From the NCBI RefSeq assembly GCF_900236475.1, contig NZ_LT963352.1, positions 4,232,501 to 4,296,500 of the forward strand: a DNA stretch of 64,000 nt, in the 5' to 3' direction. Source of the DNA: Streptomyces chartreusis NRRL 3882 (GTDB lineage: Bacteria > Actinomycetota > Actinomycetes > Streptomycetales > Streptomycetaceae). A model generated the notes under the pieces. The model saw only the letters and a list, made by a program, of their open reading frames with translations, made no database searches and was not told the DNA's origin. Positions 34,185-42,056 of this stretch are shown one piece after another. Made by a program: the position numbers and the translations under genes. How positions within the stretch are numbered: position 1 is the stretch's first letter; each line of letters opens with the position of its first letter.

Positions 34185-35990
34185 TCAGTCGCGGGGGCGT
34201 CCCGTCGAGGTCAGGAGCTGCGTCGCCGCGAGCTGCGCGTACAGCTCGTCCTTGGCCACCAGCTCCGCATGGGTGCCGACCGCGCGGACCCTGCCCGCGT
34301 CCATGACGACGATGCGGTCGGCGTCCGTGACGGTCGACAGGCGGTGGGCCACCACCAGCACGGTGGTCTCGCGTGCGGTGTCGGCGATGACGTCCCGCAG
34401 TGCCAGCTCGTTGACGGCGTCGAGCTGCGAGGTCGCCTCGTCCAGGAGCAGCAGCCGGGGCCTGCGCAGCAGCGCGCGGGCGATCGCGACGCGCTGGCGC
34501 TCGCCGCCGGACAGTTTCGTGCCGCGGTGCCCGACCGGGGTGTCCAGGCCGTGCGGGAGACGCTCGACGAGGGCGTCGAGCCTGGTCCGGGCGAGGACCT
34601 CGCGTATGGCGTCGTCGGTCGCGCCGGGCGCGGCGAAGACCAGGTTCTCCCGCAGCGTGCCGGCCAGCACCGGCGCGTCCTGCTCGACGTACCCGATGAC
34701 GGACCGCAGCTCGGACAGCGGCCACTTGGTCACGTCCTTGCCGTCGACCAGGACACGGCCGCCGGTCGCTTCGTAGAACCGCTCGACGAGCGCGAAGACC
34801 GTCGACTTGCCCGCCCCCGAGGGGCCGACGAACGCGGTCATTCCGCCTCCCGGCACCTCGAAGTCCACCCCTTGGTGGATGTCCGGCAGCCGGGGCCCGT
34901 AACGGAAGGACACCCCCTCGAAGCGGACGGACGCCGGACGGGGCCGCACCGCAGGGGTCGCCGCGGGCCGCACCGACCGGTTCCGGTCCTGCTTCTCCGT
35001 CGCCAGGTGGTCCACCTGCGCGATGCGGGCGATCGCGGCCGCGCCCTCCTGGTAGTGGGACGCTGCCTCGACCAGCTTGTACACCGGCTCCATCAGGAAG
35101 AAGAGGTACAGCAGGAACGCGATGAGCGTGGACACGGGCATGTCCCCGGACGCCACGCGAGCCCCGCCGACGGCGAGTACCGCGAGGAACGCCAGCTCGA
35201 CGGCGAGGTCGTCCGCCGAACCCAGCACGGCCTCCCACTTCGCGCTGCGCACGCCGTGGCGCCACGCCCTGCGTGCCGCCGCCTCGACGCGAGCGGTCTC
35301 CCGCTCCTCGGCGCCGGACGCCTTCACCGTACGGAACGCGCCGAAGACCCGCTCCAGGCCCGTGGACATCTCCCCGACAGCCGCCTGCGCGCGCTCGGCG
35401 GCCCGCCCGATCTTCGGCAGCACCAGCGCGGCAGCCACACCGACGACCGCGACCACGCCGAGCGTGACGCCCAGCAGGACGGCATCGAGGAACGCCATCA
35501 CCACGACCGCCGCGACCAGCGTCACCGCCCCCGTCGCCGCGGAGACCACCGCCTGGGTGCTGACGGCCCGCAGCAGCGTGGTGTCCGAGGTCACCCGGGA
35601 CATCAGATCGCCCGGTTGCATCCGGTCCACCTCCGCCAGCCGCAGCCGCAGCAACCGTCCGATGAGGCTGCGGCGGGCGGCGAGCACCACCGACTCCGCC
35701 GTCCGTTCCAGCACATAGGCGCCGAACGCCTCGGCCACCATGCTCAGCAGGACCAGAACGGTCATCGCCAGCAGGACGGTGCCGATCGTGCCACCGGACG
35801 AGAGCCGGTCGACCAGCGTCTTCGTCGCCAGCGGCTGCAGCAGCCCGCCGGCGGCCCCGGCCAGCGCGCACAGCAGACCGAGCGCGACGGCCCACCGGTG
35901 CGGACGGACGTACCCGTACAGCGCTTTGAGCGTCTCGCGGGCGCGCAGGGACTCGGCACCCGTCGCCTCCGGGGCGGATGCGGTGTTCAC
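34185..35990 (-). CDS. ABC exporter, fused membrane and ATPase domains (half-transporter)
   Basis: 601 aa; works as a dimer to export lipids, drugs or peptides. Six membrane segments lie within residues about 30-320. The ATPase domain (about 360-600) has Walker A GPSGAGKST, signature LSGGERQRVAIARALL, Walker B LLLLDEAT and the H-loop VLVVAHRLST, all intact. There is no N-terminal C39 peptidase domain. The GTG start at 35990 is preceded by AAAGGAATCC. It is the last gene of the minus-strand PGA-like cluster, 86 nt after a 63-aa membrane-protein ORF, so export of a product or precursor of that cluster is possible. A stand-alone drug exporter cannot be excluded. Confidence 0.93.
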   Translation of the reverse strand: MNTASAPEATGAESLRARETLKALYGYVRPHRWAVALGLLCALAGAAGGLLQPLATKTLVDRLSSGGTIGTVLLAMTVLVLLSMVAEAFGAYVLERTAESVVLAARRSLIGRLLRLRLAEVDRMQPGDLMSRVTSDTTLLRAVSTQAVVSAATGAVTLVAAVVVMAFLDAVLLGVTLGVVAVVGVAAALVLPKIGRAAERAQAAVGEMSTGLERVFGAFRTVKASGAEERETARVEAAARRAWRHGVRSAKWEAVLGSADDLAVELAFLAVLAVGGARVASGDMPVSTLIAFLLYLFFLMEPVYKLVEAASHYQEGAAAIARIAQVDHLATEKQDRNRSVRPAATPAVRPRPASVRFEGVSFRYGPRLPDIHQGVDFEVPGGGMTAFVGPSGAGKSTVFALVERFYEATGGRVLVDGKDVTKWPLSELRSVIGYVEQDAPVLAGTLRENLVFAAPGATDDAIREVLARTRLDALVERLPHGLDTPVGHRGTKLSGGERQRVAIARALLRRPRLLLLDEATSQLDAVNELALRDVIADTARETTVLVVAHRLSTVTDADRIVVMDAGRVRAVGTHAELVAKDELYAQLAATQLLTSTGRPRD

Positions 35991-36076
35991 AGGATTCCTT
36001 TCCTATGTGTTCGGCCGCGCACCGCGTCAGCGGTTGCGGGGGGCATCGGCCCGCCGGGGGCCTTGGTGCGCGGAGA

Positions 36077-36268
36077 TCAGGCGTACGACGGCCAGAGAGA
36101 GGCCGCCCGCGAGGCGAAGAGGTGCACCCCTGCTTCGTAGAACTCAGGACGGACGACGAAGAGGACACCGGCGCCCGCCACCAGCGTCAGGCAGATGAGT
36201 TCCAGCAATCCGCCTCCGCCAGGCTCGACGGCGGTCTCGGGCTCCTTGTCACGAACGTGCTGTGTCAT
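36077..36268 (-). CDS. Small single-span membrane protein, candidate PgsE-like or precursor peptide
   Basis: 63 aa from the ATG at 36268 (MTQHVRDKEPETAVEPGGGG); an upstream in-frame start at 36304 gives 75 aa. The charged N-terminus ends in GGGG, followed by a hydrophobic segment (LLELICLTLVAGAGVLFVV) and a short tail ending LWPSYA. It is encoded between the NlpC/P60 gene and the ABC exporter. In Bacillus, the PGA operon has a small membrane protein (PgsE/CapE) after the synthase genes, so a like role is one idea. A double-glycine leader peptide is another, but the exporter has no C39 domain. No family recognised. Confidence 0.5.
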   Translation of the reverse strand: MTQHVRDKEPETAVEPGGGGLLELICLTLVAGAGVLFVVRPEFYEAGVHLFASRAASLWPSYA

Positions 36269-36272
36269 GCCT

Positions 36273-36539
36273 TCAGGCTGGACGCCCGGCCGCTCGCCGC
36301 ACATCCGGCGACTGTCCGGTCCTCCCCCGCCGATTGGCTGGAGAAGACCGGCCGGGGGCAGGAGGGGCAGCCGACGGGGGCGGGCCGGTCAGGGACCGGG
36401 CGATGACCGCCGAGCCGCCACCGTGGAGCAGCACGCTGCCGAGCACCGTCAGGGTCATGGCGTACAGGGCGGTCCAGTCGATGCCCTCGCCCACGGCGAG
36501 CACCACGGCGTTGCCGAGATCAGGCCCGGCTGACAGCAC
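36273..36539 (-). CDS. Small putative membrane ORF downstream of the NlpC/P60 gene
   Basis: 88 codons from a GTG at 36539. The first half has a hydrophobic segment (GIDWTALYAMTLTVLGSVLL) and reads like a real membrane anchor (HGGGSAVIARSLTG). The second half is Pro/Arg-rich and may be noise. It begins 15 nt after the NlpC/P60 stop and ends 4 nt before the 63-aa ORF. Such tight packing favours real genes, but coding evidence is weak. Confidence 0.35.
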   Translation of the reverse strand: MLSAGPDLGNAVVLAVGEGIDWTALYAMTLTVLGSVLLHGGGSAVIARSLTGPPPSAAPPAPGRSSPANRRGRTGQSPDVRRAAGRPA

Positions 36540-36554
36540 CGGCCCTTACCGCAG

Positions 36555-37670
36555 TCAGAGGCGTCGGGCCCCGCGCAGCCCCTGGGCGTAGTAGCCGTCG
36601 CCGTCGAGCCGTGAGGTGCCGCCCTTGTCACCCATGGTGGGGCCGCCCGCGTTCTTCCGGCTGGAGATGAAGCGCGGGTGGTCGGCGGTGTCCAGGCCGA
36701 GGTAGACACCGACGTGGCCGATCCGTTTGCCGGGCAGCTCCCGTGTTCTGAAGAAGACCAGGTCGCCGGGCTGGAGCTGCTGGATGACGGCGGGGCGGCG
36801 GTCGGTGAGGGGAATGACGGGTACGCCGAGCCGCCCGTGGGCGATCGCGTCGGGGGTCCGCTGCAGCCCGCTGCCCGCCGCGCTGTCCCGGCTGCTCAGC
36901 GGGAACTTGGAGCGGTATCCGTACACCAGCCGGACATAGCCGGAGCTGTCGACGGAGCGCGCGCGGTCCTTCTCGGGGCGGCGGGTGACCGTGTCGGGGA
37001 AGGTCCAGGGGATGCCCAGGTAGTCGTAGAAGTCCGAGCCCGTGCGCGGCTTCGCCTTCCCTTGCGCAGCACGCCCGGAGCCGCCGGCGGTGTCGGGTGT
37101 GTAGCGGGCGGCACCGCTGTATGTGACTCCCGCTGCCGTCGTCCGGACCGGGGCACCGGCGACGTAGTCGAAGGCCGTGGCGAGGATGTCGGGGTCGCGG
37201 CTGCCGAGCCGGGACGTGAGCCAGGTCCTGAACCAGCCGCTCCGCTCCGCTCCTCGGGCCCAGGGCTTGGGCAGCAACCGCACCCAGCTCTTGGTGACGA
37301 CCTTGGCATCCGTCGTACGCGGCTCCGCGAAGGTCCTGCTGGGACCGGTCAGTACGGCCGTGCGGGCGCCGTCGGTGAACGTGGCGACGACGGTGCCGCT
37401 CGGGTCGCGTGCCACCGTGCGGGCGGGGTTGCCGATCCGCTCGAAGTGCAGCGGCCCGCTGCTGACCCGGATTCCGTCACCCAGTGATGCTTGCGCTGCC
37501 TGTGAAACCCTTGATGTCGTTGTTGCCGGTGAGGCATCAGGTTGGTCGGTACGGTGCTTGAGCTGCAGGGACAGCTCGCAGCTCGCCGCGAGCAGGACGG
37601 CTGTCACCAGGGACAGGACCGTGTTCCTGGTCAGGGAGAACCTACGGATTCTGGGCAGGAGGCGTTTCAC
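36555..37670 (-). CDS. NlpC/P60-type protein with Ser in place of the catalytic Cys
   Basis: 371 aa. One N-terminal membrane anchor (NTVLSLVTAVLLAASCELSL, about 16-35), an extracellular middle region, then an NlpC/P60 domain from about 215. Family features are DFYDYLGIPWTF, the nucleophile site at 240-244, QPGDLVFFRTRELPGKRIGH and His319 (IGHVGVYLG). The nucleophile position reads DSSGYVRLVYGY: residue 242 is Ser (codon AGC, 36947-36945 on the minus strand), where the family has Cys in D-C-S-G. The protein may therefore be a non-catalytic polymer-binding or shaping factor, or a serine variant. It follows the PgsC-like gene by 58 nt. PGA loci often carry such peptidases for release or trimming. 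Confidence 0.85.
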   Translation of the reverse strand: MKRLLPRIRRFSLTRNTVLSLVTAVLLAASCELSLQLKHRTDQPDASPATTTSRVSQAAQASLGDGIRVSSGPLHFERIGNPARTVARDPSGTVVATFTDGARTAVLTGPSRTFAEPRTTDAKVVTKSWVRLLPKPWARGAERSGWFRTWLTSRLGSRDPDILATAFDYVAGAPVRTTAAGVTYSGAARYTPDTAGGSGRAAQGKAKPRTGSDFYDYLGIPWTFPDTVTRRPEKDRARSVDSSGYVRLVYGYRSKFPLSSRDSAAGSGLQRTPDAIAHGRLGVPVIPLTDRRPAVIQQLQPGDLVFFRTRELPGKRIGHVGVYLGLDTADHPRFISSRKNAGGPTMGDKGGTSRLDGDGYYAQGLRGARRL

Positions 37671-37728
37671 TGGTCAACTCCGGATGGAGGGAAGGAGAGA
37701 TGACGCCGCAGGTCGGTGCGGGGGCGGC

Positions 37729-38211
37729 TCATTTCGTGGGCAGGGCGCCCAGCAGCAGCCCGGACACCAAGATCACGTAGGTGGCGAAGGTGACCGCGCC
37801 GGTGGAGAGGACCGTCGCCGTCTTGGGCTGCCTCTCCAGCTGGTAGGCGATGAGCCCGGGCACGATGAACCCGAGGGCCTGATGGGCGAACAGCAGGGGG
37901 AACTCCTGCTGGAGCAACAGGGAGAGTCCGGCCTGGAGCAGGACGCCGATGAGCACGACGGCGGCGAACAGCCGCTTGCCGTAGAGGATGACGAAGCGTT
38001 GCAGCAGCTTGGTCAGCAGGTAGGTCAGGCCTGCCACGGCCGCGACCATGGCGGCGCGCCGCAGATCGTCGACGAGGGTGAGGGCGAGCCAGCCGGGGGT
38101 GATCATGCCGCCCGGTGAGAGGTTCGTGGTCAGGTAGCAGAGGAGGGAGAAGACCAGACCGAGTGCGATGCCGATGGCGGCGATCTGCGGGGTGACTACT
38201 GCGGGGATCAA
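37729..38211 (-). CDS. pgsC: PgsC/CapC-like poly-gamma-glutamate synthase membrane subunit
   Basis: 160 aa, close to the about 150 aa of Bacillus PgsC. The start is the TTG at 38211 (LIPAVVTPQIAAIGIALG), overlapping the PgsB-like stop by 4 nt. Another frame across the same DNA is a shadow. About five hydrophobic segments include the PgsC signature YLTTNLSPGGMITPGWLA (residues about 25-42), RFVILYGKRLFAAVVLIGV and GFIVPGLIAYQLERQ. PgsC forms the membrane part of the PGA synthase with PgsB. No PgsA/CapA gene follows; an NlpC/P60 gene is there instead. Confidence 0.88.
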   Translation of the reverse strand: MIPAVVTPQIAAIGIALGLVFSLLCYLTTNLSPGGMITPGWLALTLVDDLRRAAMVAAVAGLTYLLTKLLQRFVILYGKRLFAAVVLIGVLLQAGLSLLLQQEFPLLFAHQALGFIVPGLIAYQLERQPKTATVLSTGAVTFATYVILVSGLLLGALPTK

Positions 38212-39476
38212 CGGGATGCTCCATGGGCGGAGTTGTGGTGGGCGCCGGGCGGTGTGAGGGCGTCGCTCGGATCGGCGGGGTCGGCGGCGGCGAGGTGGTC
38301 GGGCGGCAGTGCCGCGAGCCGCTCCAGGAAGAGTTCGCCCTGGCCGTGGATGTTGCCGATGGCGACGAGCGAGGAGTTGGGCCCCAGGTGAGCCAGCAGC
38401 TCCGTGGTGAGCCGGTCGGGGTCGCGGCGGTCGCCGCCGAGATCGACGACGTTCCCGGTCCAGTGCGCGGGGATGGCGTCGGCGGCCGACTTGGTGGGGT
38501 GGCCGATGAGGAACACCGTCTCCGGGTCTAGCTGGGGGATCAGCGCGCCCATCTGCCCGTTGCGCTCCACACGGTCGGGACGGCAGTTGATGACGACGTG
38601 CAACGGACGGTGGATCGCGGCCAGTTCGAGCAGCTGCTTGATGTTCATCAGCGTCGACTCGGGATCGTTGGCGGCGAAGACGTTCGCGAAGCGCAGCCGC
38701 TTTCCGTCCGGGGTGCGGTACCGCTCGACGGAGAGCACACCCGGGTCCGGGGGCGCCGCGTACATTCCCTTCAGCGCGGTCGCGCGGTCCACGCCGAGCA
38801 GTTCGGCGACCGCGATGGCGATGGCGACGTTCTCCTTGAAGGTGAACCAGCTGAAGCCGCGCAGTTCCTCGTCGGTGACGGTGTCCGGGTCGGCGTAGAC
38901 CAGCTCGCAGTTCCGGGCGTCGGCCTCCTCCTGAAGGATGTGGAAGCGCTCCTTCTCGGCGGTGACACAGACGCCGCCCTCCGGCATCGAACGGCACAGG
39001 GAGCGGGCCACGTCGTCCAGCGTCGGGCCCATCTCGGCGAGGTGGTCCTCGCGGACGTTGCAGAGCACGCCGATGGTGGAGCGGATCAGCTTGGACTGGT
39101 TGATCTCCTGGAGCGCGGGCATGACGGCCATGCACTCCATGACCAGGACATCGGGCCGGTAGCCGGCGGCCCGCCGGACGATGCCGATCTGCTCCACGAC
39201 GTTGGCGATGCCGAACTTGCGGTAGACCGGCTCCTCGGTGGCATCGGGGTGGATGAACCGGGCCGCGGTGCCCGTGGTCTTGGCGACGGTCACCAGGCCG
39301 CTGCCGCGCAGCGCGCCCGCGCACAGCCGGGTGATGGAGGACTTGCCCCGAATGCCGTTGACCAGCACTCGGGTGGGTATGGCGGCGAGGTTCGCGTCAT
39401 GGCGGCGCTGTTCGACGATGCCTGCGACGAGCAAGCCGGCGCAGCACGCCGCGAGGACGCAGTACAGGAAGAGCAT
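38208..39476 (-). CDS. pgsB: PgsB/CapB-like poly-gamma-glutamate synthase, ATP-dependent amide ligase
   Basis: 422 aa, a Mur-ligase-like enzyme that would join acidic amino acids by gamma-amide bonds using ATP at the inner face of the membrane. An N-terminal anchor (LFLYCVLAACCAGLLVAGIV) precedes the P-loop VNGIRGKSSITRL (Gly41-Ser47), the hallmark PgsB motif. Further family segments are LVTVAKTTGTAARFIHPD, VVEQIGIVRRAAGYRPDVLV, ECMAVMPALQEINQSKLI and CNVREDHLAEMG. It is translationally coupled to the PgsC-like gene and starts 6 nt after the dual-HAMP gene, with AGGAG upstream of the ATG. Confidence 0.92.
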   Translation of the reverse strand: MLFLYCVLAACCAGLLVAGIVEQRRHDANLAAIPTRVLVNGIRGKSSITRLCAGALRGSGLVTVAKTTGTAARFIHPDATEEPVYRKFGIANVVEQIGIVRRAAGYRPDVLVMECMAVMPALQEINQSKLIRSTIGVLCNVREDHLAEMGPTLDDVARSLCRSMPEGGVCVTAEKERFHILQEEADARNCELVYADPDTVTDEELRGFSWFTFKENVAIAIAVAELLGVDRATALKGMYAAPPDPGVLSVERYRTPDGKRLRFANVFAANDPESTLMNIKQLLELAAIHRPLHVVINCRPDRVERNGQMGALIPQLDPETVFLIGHPTKSAADAIPAHWTGNVVDLGGDRRDPDRLTTELLAHLGPNSSLVAIGNIHGQGELFLERLAALPPDHLAAADPADPSDALTPPGAHHNSAHGASR

Positions 39477-39482
39477 GGCAGG

Positions 39483-41795
39483 TCAGCTCCTGGGACCGGG
39501 GCCTGACGGGGAAGTGGAGGAGGTGGACGCCCCGTCCGGGGAACCGGGCACGGGCGGTGTGTCGGTGCGGAGAAGTCGCTGTCTGATCAGCTCGAGGCTG
39601 CGGGCGATGGATCCCACCTCGTCGTGGTAGCGCGGGTAGAGCACCGTTCGGCGGTCCCCGGCCGCCAACGCCTCGGCGCCCCGGGCGACTTCACGCAGCG
39701 GACGTACGACGACGAGGTACAGCCAGCCGATGCAGAGGGCGCCCGTGGTCACCCCCAGCAGACCGACGAGCATGATCCGCCGCTGTGCCTCGTACTCGGG
39801 CAGTCCGATCCAGAACACCGGCCTGATCGAGGCGACCTTCCAGCCGAGTGCGCCCGCGACGCCCAGCTTGTCGTTGAACGGCGCCACGGCGGCGACCGCC
39901 GGATCCCGCCGGCCGAGCAGCAGCTCGGCGGAGCCCTTGGTCGTGCGGTCGTCCTTCATCTGGGCCCGCAGCCGGCTGTCGGAGACCCGCCCGAAGGCCA
40001 CGAACCCCTTGTTGGACGCGATGACCCGATGCTCGGAGTCCACCAGCCACACCGAGCCGAGACCGGGTCGGTCGAGGATGCCGGTCAGGTACTGGACCTT
40101 GAACTCGGCCACGACATAGTGGCGTCCGGATGCCGCCGTCCCACCCTTGACCGGCTGAGCGGCCACGGCGGCGAGCACCGGCTCCGTGCCGGAGGTGTTC
40201 GTCTGCCTGACCCCGGGCCTGATGCGGACCTTCGTCGGGGTACGGGGTTCGTCCCCGGCGCGGGCGAGGATCTTGCCGGCGCCGTCGACGACGTACAGGG
40301 ACCGGTAGCGGCCGTGCTGCTCCAGGGACCTGTCGAGGACCTTGCGCGCCTCCTCCGACCGGGAAGCGTCGATCATGGTGGCCAGATGGGTGAGGTCCGC
40401 GTATCCGTCGTTGATCCCCCTGCGCACGCGATCCGCCGTCGTCTCGGTGCGTTGCCGCTGGTCGTCGGAGATCAGCCGGGGTACGACCGCAGCCGGGTGC
40501 GGCAAGGTGCTGCCGAGCGTCAGCAGCATCGACGCGGGCCAGGCCAGCAGAGCGAACGCGCACACCACGAGGACGGTGCGCAGTCCGAGCCGGCGCCGGC
40601 TCTTGCCGGTCCCGCGCGGAACACACGCCTTGGCCGGTGGCTGCGCGACCGTCTCCTGCGACGGCCCGCCCCTGCCGCGGAGTTGTAGGCGCAGCGCCTC
40701 CAGTGCGGCGCCGATCCGGGCGGGTTCTCCGAAGCGGGACACGTGGACGGGAGCCGTGAGGTCACCCGAGCCGAGCCGCTGCGCGTCGCGGCGCAACCGC
40801 AGCACAGGGCGCTGCACCAGCATGTGGAGGGCGGCGGTGACTCCGGCCGCGAGGGCCAGGAGCACGGCGGCGGCCAGGAGGGCGAGACGCAGGTCGCCGG
40901 TCCCTGCCCCATGGCGCTCGGTCTGCACCGTCGTGACGACCGTCAGTCCGAGTCCGCTGCTCGGACTCTCCTTCGAAGCAAGCCCCCGGGCCACTGCGGC
41001 GTACCCGACGGCGGTACGGGTGTTGCCTTCCGCCGCCCCGACGAGACTGCCGCTCGGACCGTTGAAGCCGCCGGCGGCGGTGTCCGACGGTCCCTTGCCC
41101 TGCGCCTCGCGGGCGGCGGTGCCGGCCAGCGCCTTGGCCTGCTCGGTGCCGGCTCCCGGCCCGGCCGAGGCGAGAGTGGCCCCGTCACGGTCCACGACGC
41201 CCAGCGTGTGCTGCTTGCCGACGGAGATGCCCGGCAGCTTCACGCTCTGGGAGGCGACGAGCAACTCCTGCCCGCCGCCTCGCGACAGCGTCGCGAAGGC
41301 CAGCAGCCGGGTGACGCCCGAGTCGTCCCGCACCAGTCTCGGTGGCGGGTTCGCCGGCAGCCCCCGAAGGTTCACCTTCCCGAGCGGTAGGGCCTCGCCC
41401 TGCGCGGCGAGCAGCCGACCGGTGGACTGGTCGACTACGGCGGTACCGCGCCACTTGGGGTAGGTCCGGTTGAGGCGGGTCAGCATTCCGTCCGCAGGTA
41501 CGGACTTGGCGCCCGCGAAGTCCGCGGCCGCTGTCCGCAGATCGGTGACGCTCTGGTCGACGGCGCCCTGCAGCGCGACCGCCCCGTCCTCGGCGATGTG
41601 CTGCTGGGAGCTGAGGACGGCCTCGGGAACGCCGCGTTCGGCATCGCTCCCGACGGCGAACACCGTCAGGCCCGCGACGAGCGCCAACAGAACCGGCAGG
41701 GCCGCCAGTGGCGGCCGCACACCTCCTAACACCGCCATGTCCGCGCGACGCCGAGCGGAGCGCATTTTGGATATCGGGGATCGGGTGATGGTCAA
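39483..41795 (-). CDS. Membrane protein with two tandem Cache-like sensor/HAMP modules, no output domain
   Basis: 770 aa. The start is the TTG at 41795, with AAAGGA 6 nt upstream. Order: membrane segment (PPLAALPVLLALVAGLTVFA, about 28-48), extracellular Cache-like domain, second membrane segment (about 315-338), HAMP-like linker (LVQRPVLRLRRDAQRLGSGD), a second membrane segment pair and Cache-like domain (about 410-690), a last membrane segment (VGLLGVTTGALCIGWLYLVV) and a second HAMP (VVRPLREVARGAEALAAGDR). There is no kinase, cyclase or methyl-accepting domain. It is encoded 6 nt before the PgsB-like gene, so it may sense the envelope and scaffold the synthase, taking the place of PgsA. 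Confidence 0.8.
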   Translation of the reverse strand: MTITRSPISKMRSARRRADMAVLGGVRPPLAALPVLLALVAGLTVFAVGSDAERGVPEAVLSSQQHIAEDGAVALQGAVDQSVTDLRTAAADFAGAKSVPADGMLTRLNRTYPKWRGTAVVDQSTGRLLAAQGEALPLGKVNLRGLPANPPPRLVRDDSGVTRLLAFATLSRGGGQELLVASQSVKLPGISVGKQHTLGVVDRDGATLASAGPGAGTEQAKALAGTAAREAQGKGPSDTAAGGFNGPSGSLVGAAEGNTRTAVGYAAVARGLASKESPSSGLGLTVVTTVQTERHGAGTGDLRLALLAAAVLLALAAGVTAALHMLVQRPVLRLRRDAQRLGSGDLTAPVHVSRFGEPARIGAALEALRLQLRGRGGPSQETVAQPPAKACVPRGTGKSRRRLGLRTVLVVCAFALLAWPASMLLTLGSTLPHPAAVVPRLISDDQRQRTETTADRVRRGINDGYADLTHLATMIDASRSEEARKVLDRSLEQHGRYRSLYVVDGAGKILARAGDEPRTPTKVRIRPGVRQTNTSGTEPVLAAVAAQPVKGGTAASGRHYVVAEFKVQYLTGILDRPGLGSVWLVDSEHRVIASNKGFVAFGRVSDSRLRAQMKDDRTTKGSAELLLGRRDPAVAAVAPFNDKLGVAGALGWKVASIRPVFWIGLPEYEAQRRIMLVGLLGVTTGALCIGWLYLVVVRPLREVARGAEALAAGDRRTVLYPRYHDEVGSIARSLELIRQRLLRTDTPPVPGSPDGASTSSTSPSGPGPRS

Positions 41796-42056
41796 GAAGA
41801 ATCCTTTCCAGGAAAGAAGTTCTCGACCTGTCTGACGACGGGAATGCTTCGCCGGTTTATCGGGGAGGTGTGACGCTGCTCACCGAAAGAATTCACAGCC
41901 ACCGTGACCTGCCGATTTGCACACCTGTGAGCATGGTGAATTTAGGCTTCACGAAATGCGAACAATTGCGATGGACCAACCCGAGAACAGGACGCCAATT
42001 ACCCGCAAGGATTATTTTGCATTTCTTCTGCCTCGCCCATCCCGCAGTCGGCTGTT
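41796..42056 (-). promoter_or_regulatory. AT-richer leader region upstream of the dual-HAMP/PgsB operon
   Basis: 261 nt between the glycosyltransferase stop and the TTG start, noticeably poorer in GC than its surroundings (for example GGATTATTTTGCATTTCTTC on the minus-strand side near 42015). It holds a short inverted repeat GTGAA-N7-TTCAC at 41936-41952. A separate promoter for the PGA-like operon is likely here; I cannot place -10 or -35 boxes with confidence. Confidence 0.45.

Noticed and set aside
34185..35990. Bacteriocin-type (C39 peptidase) exporter
   Set aside because: The protein begins directly with the membrane domain; no peptidase domain precedes it.
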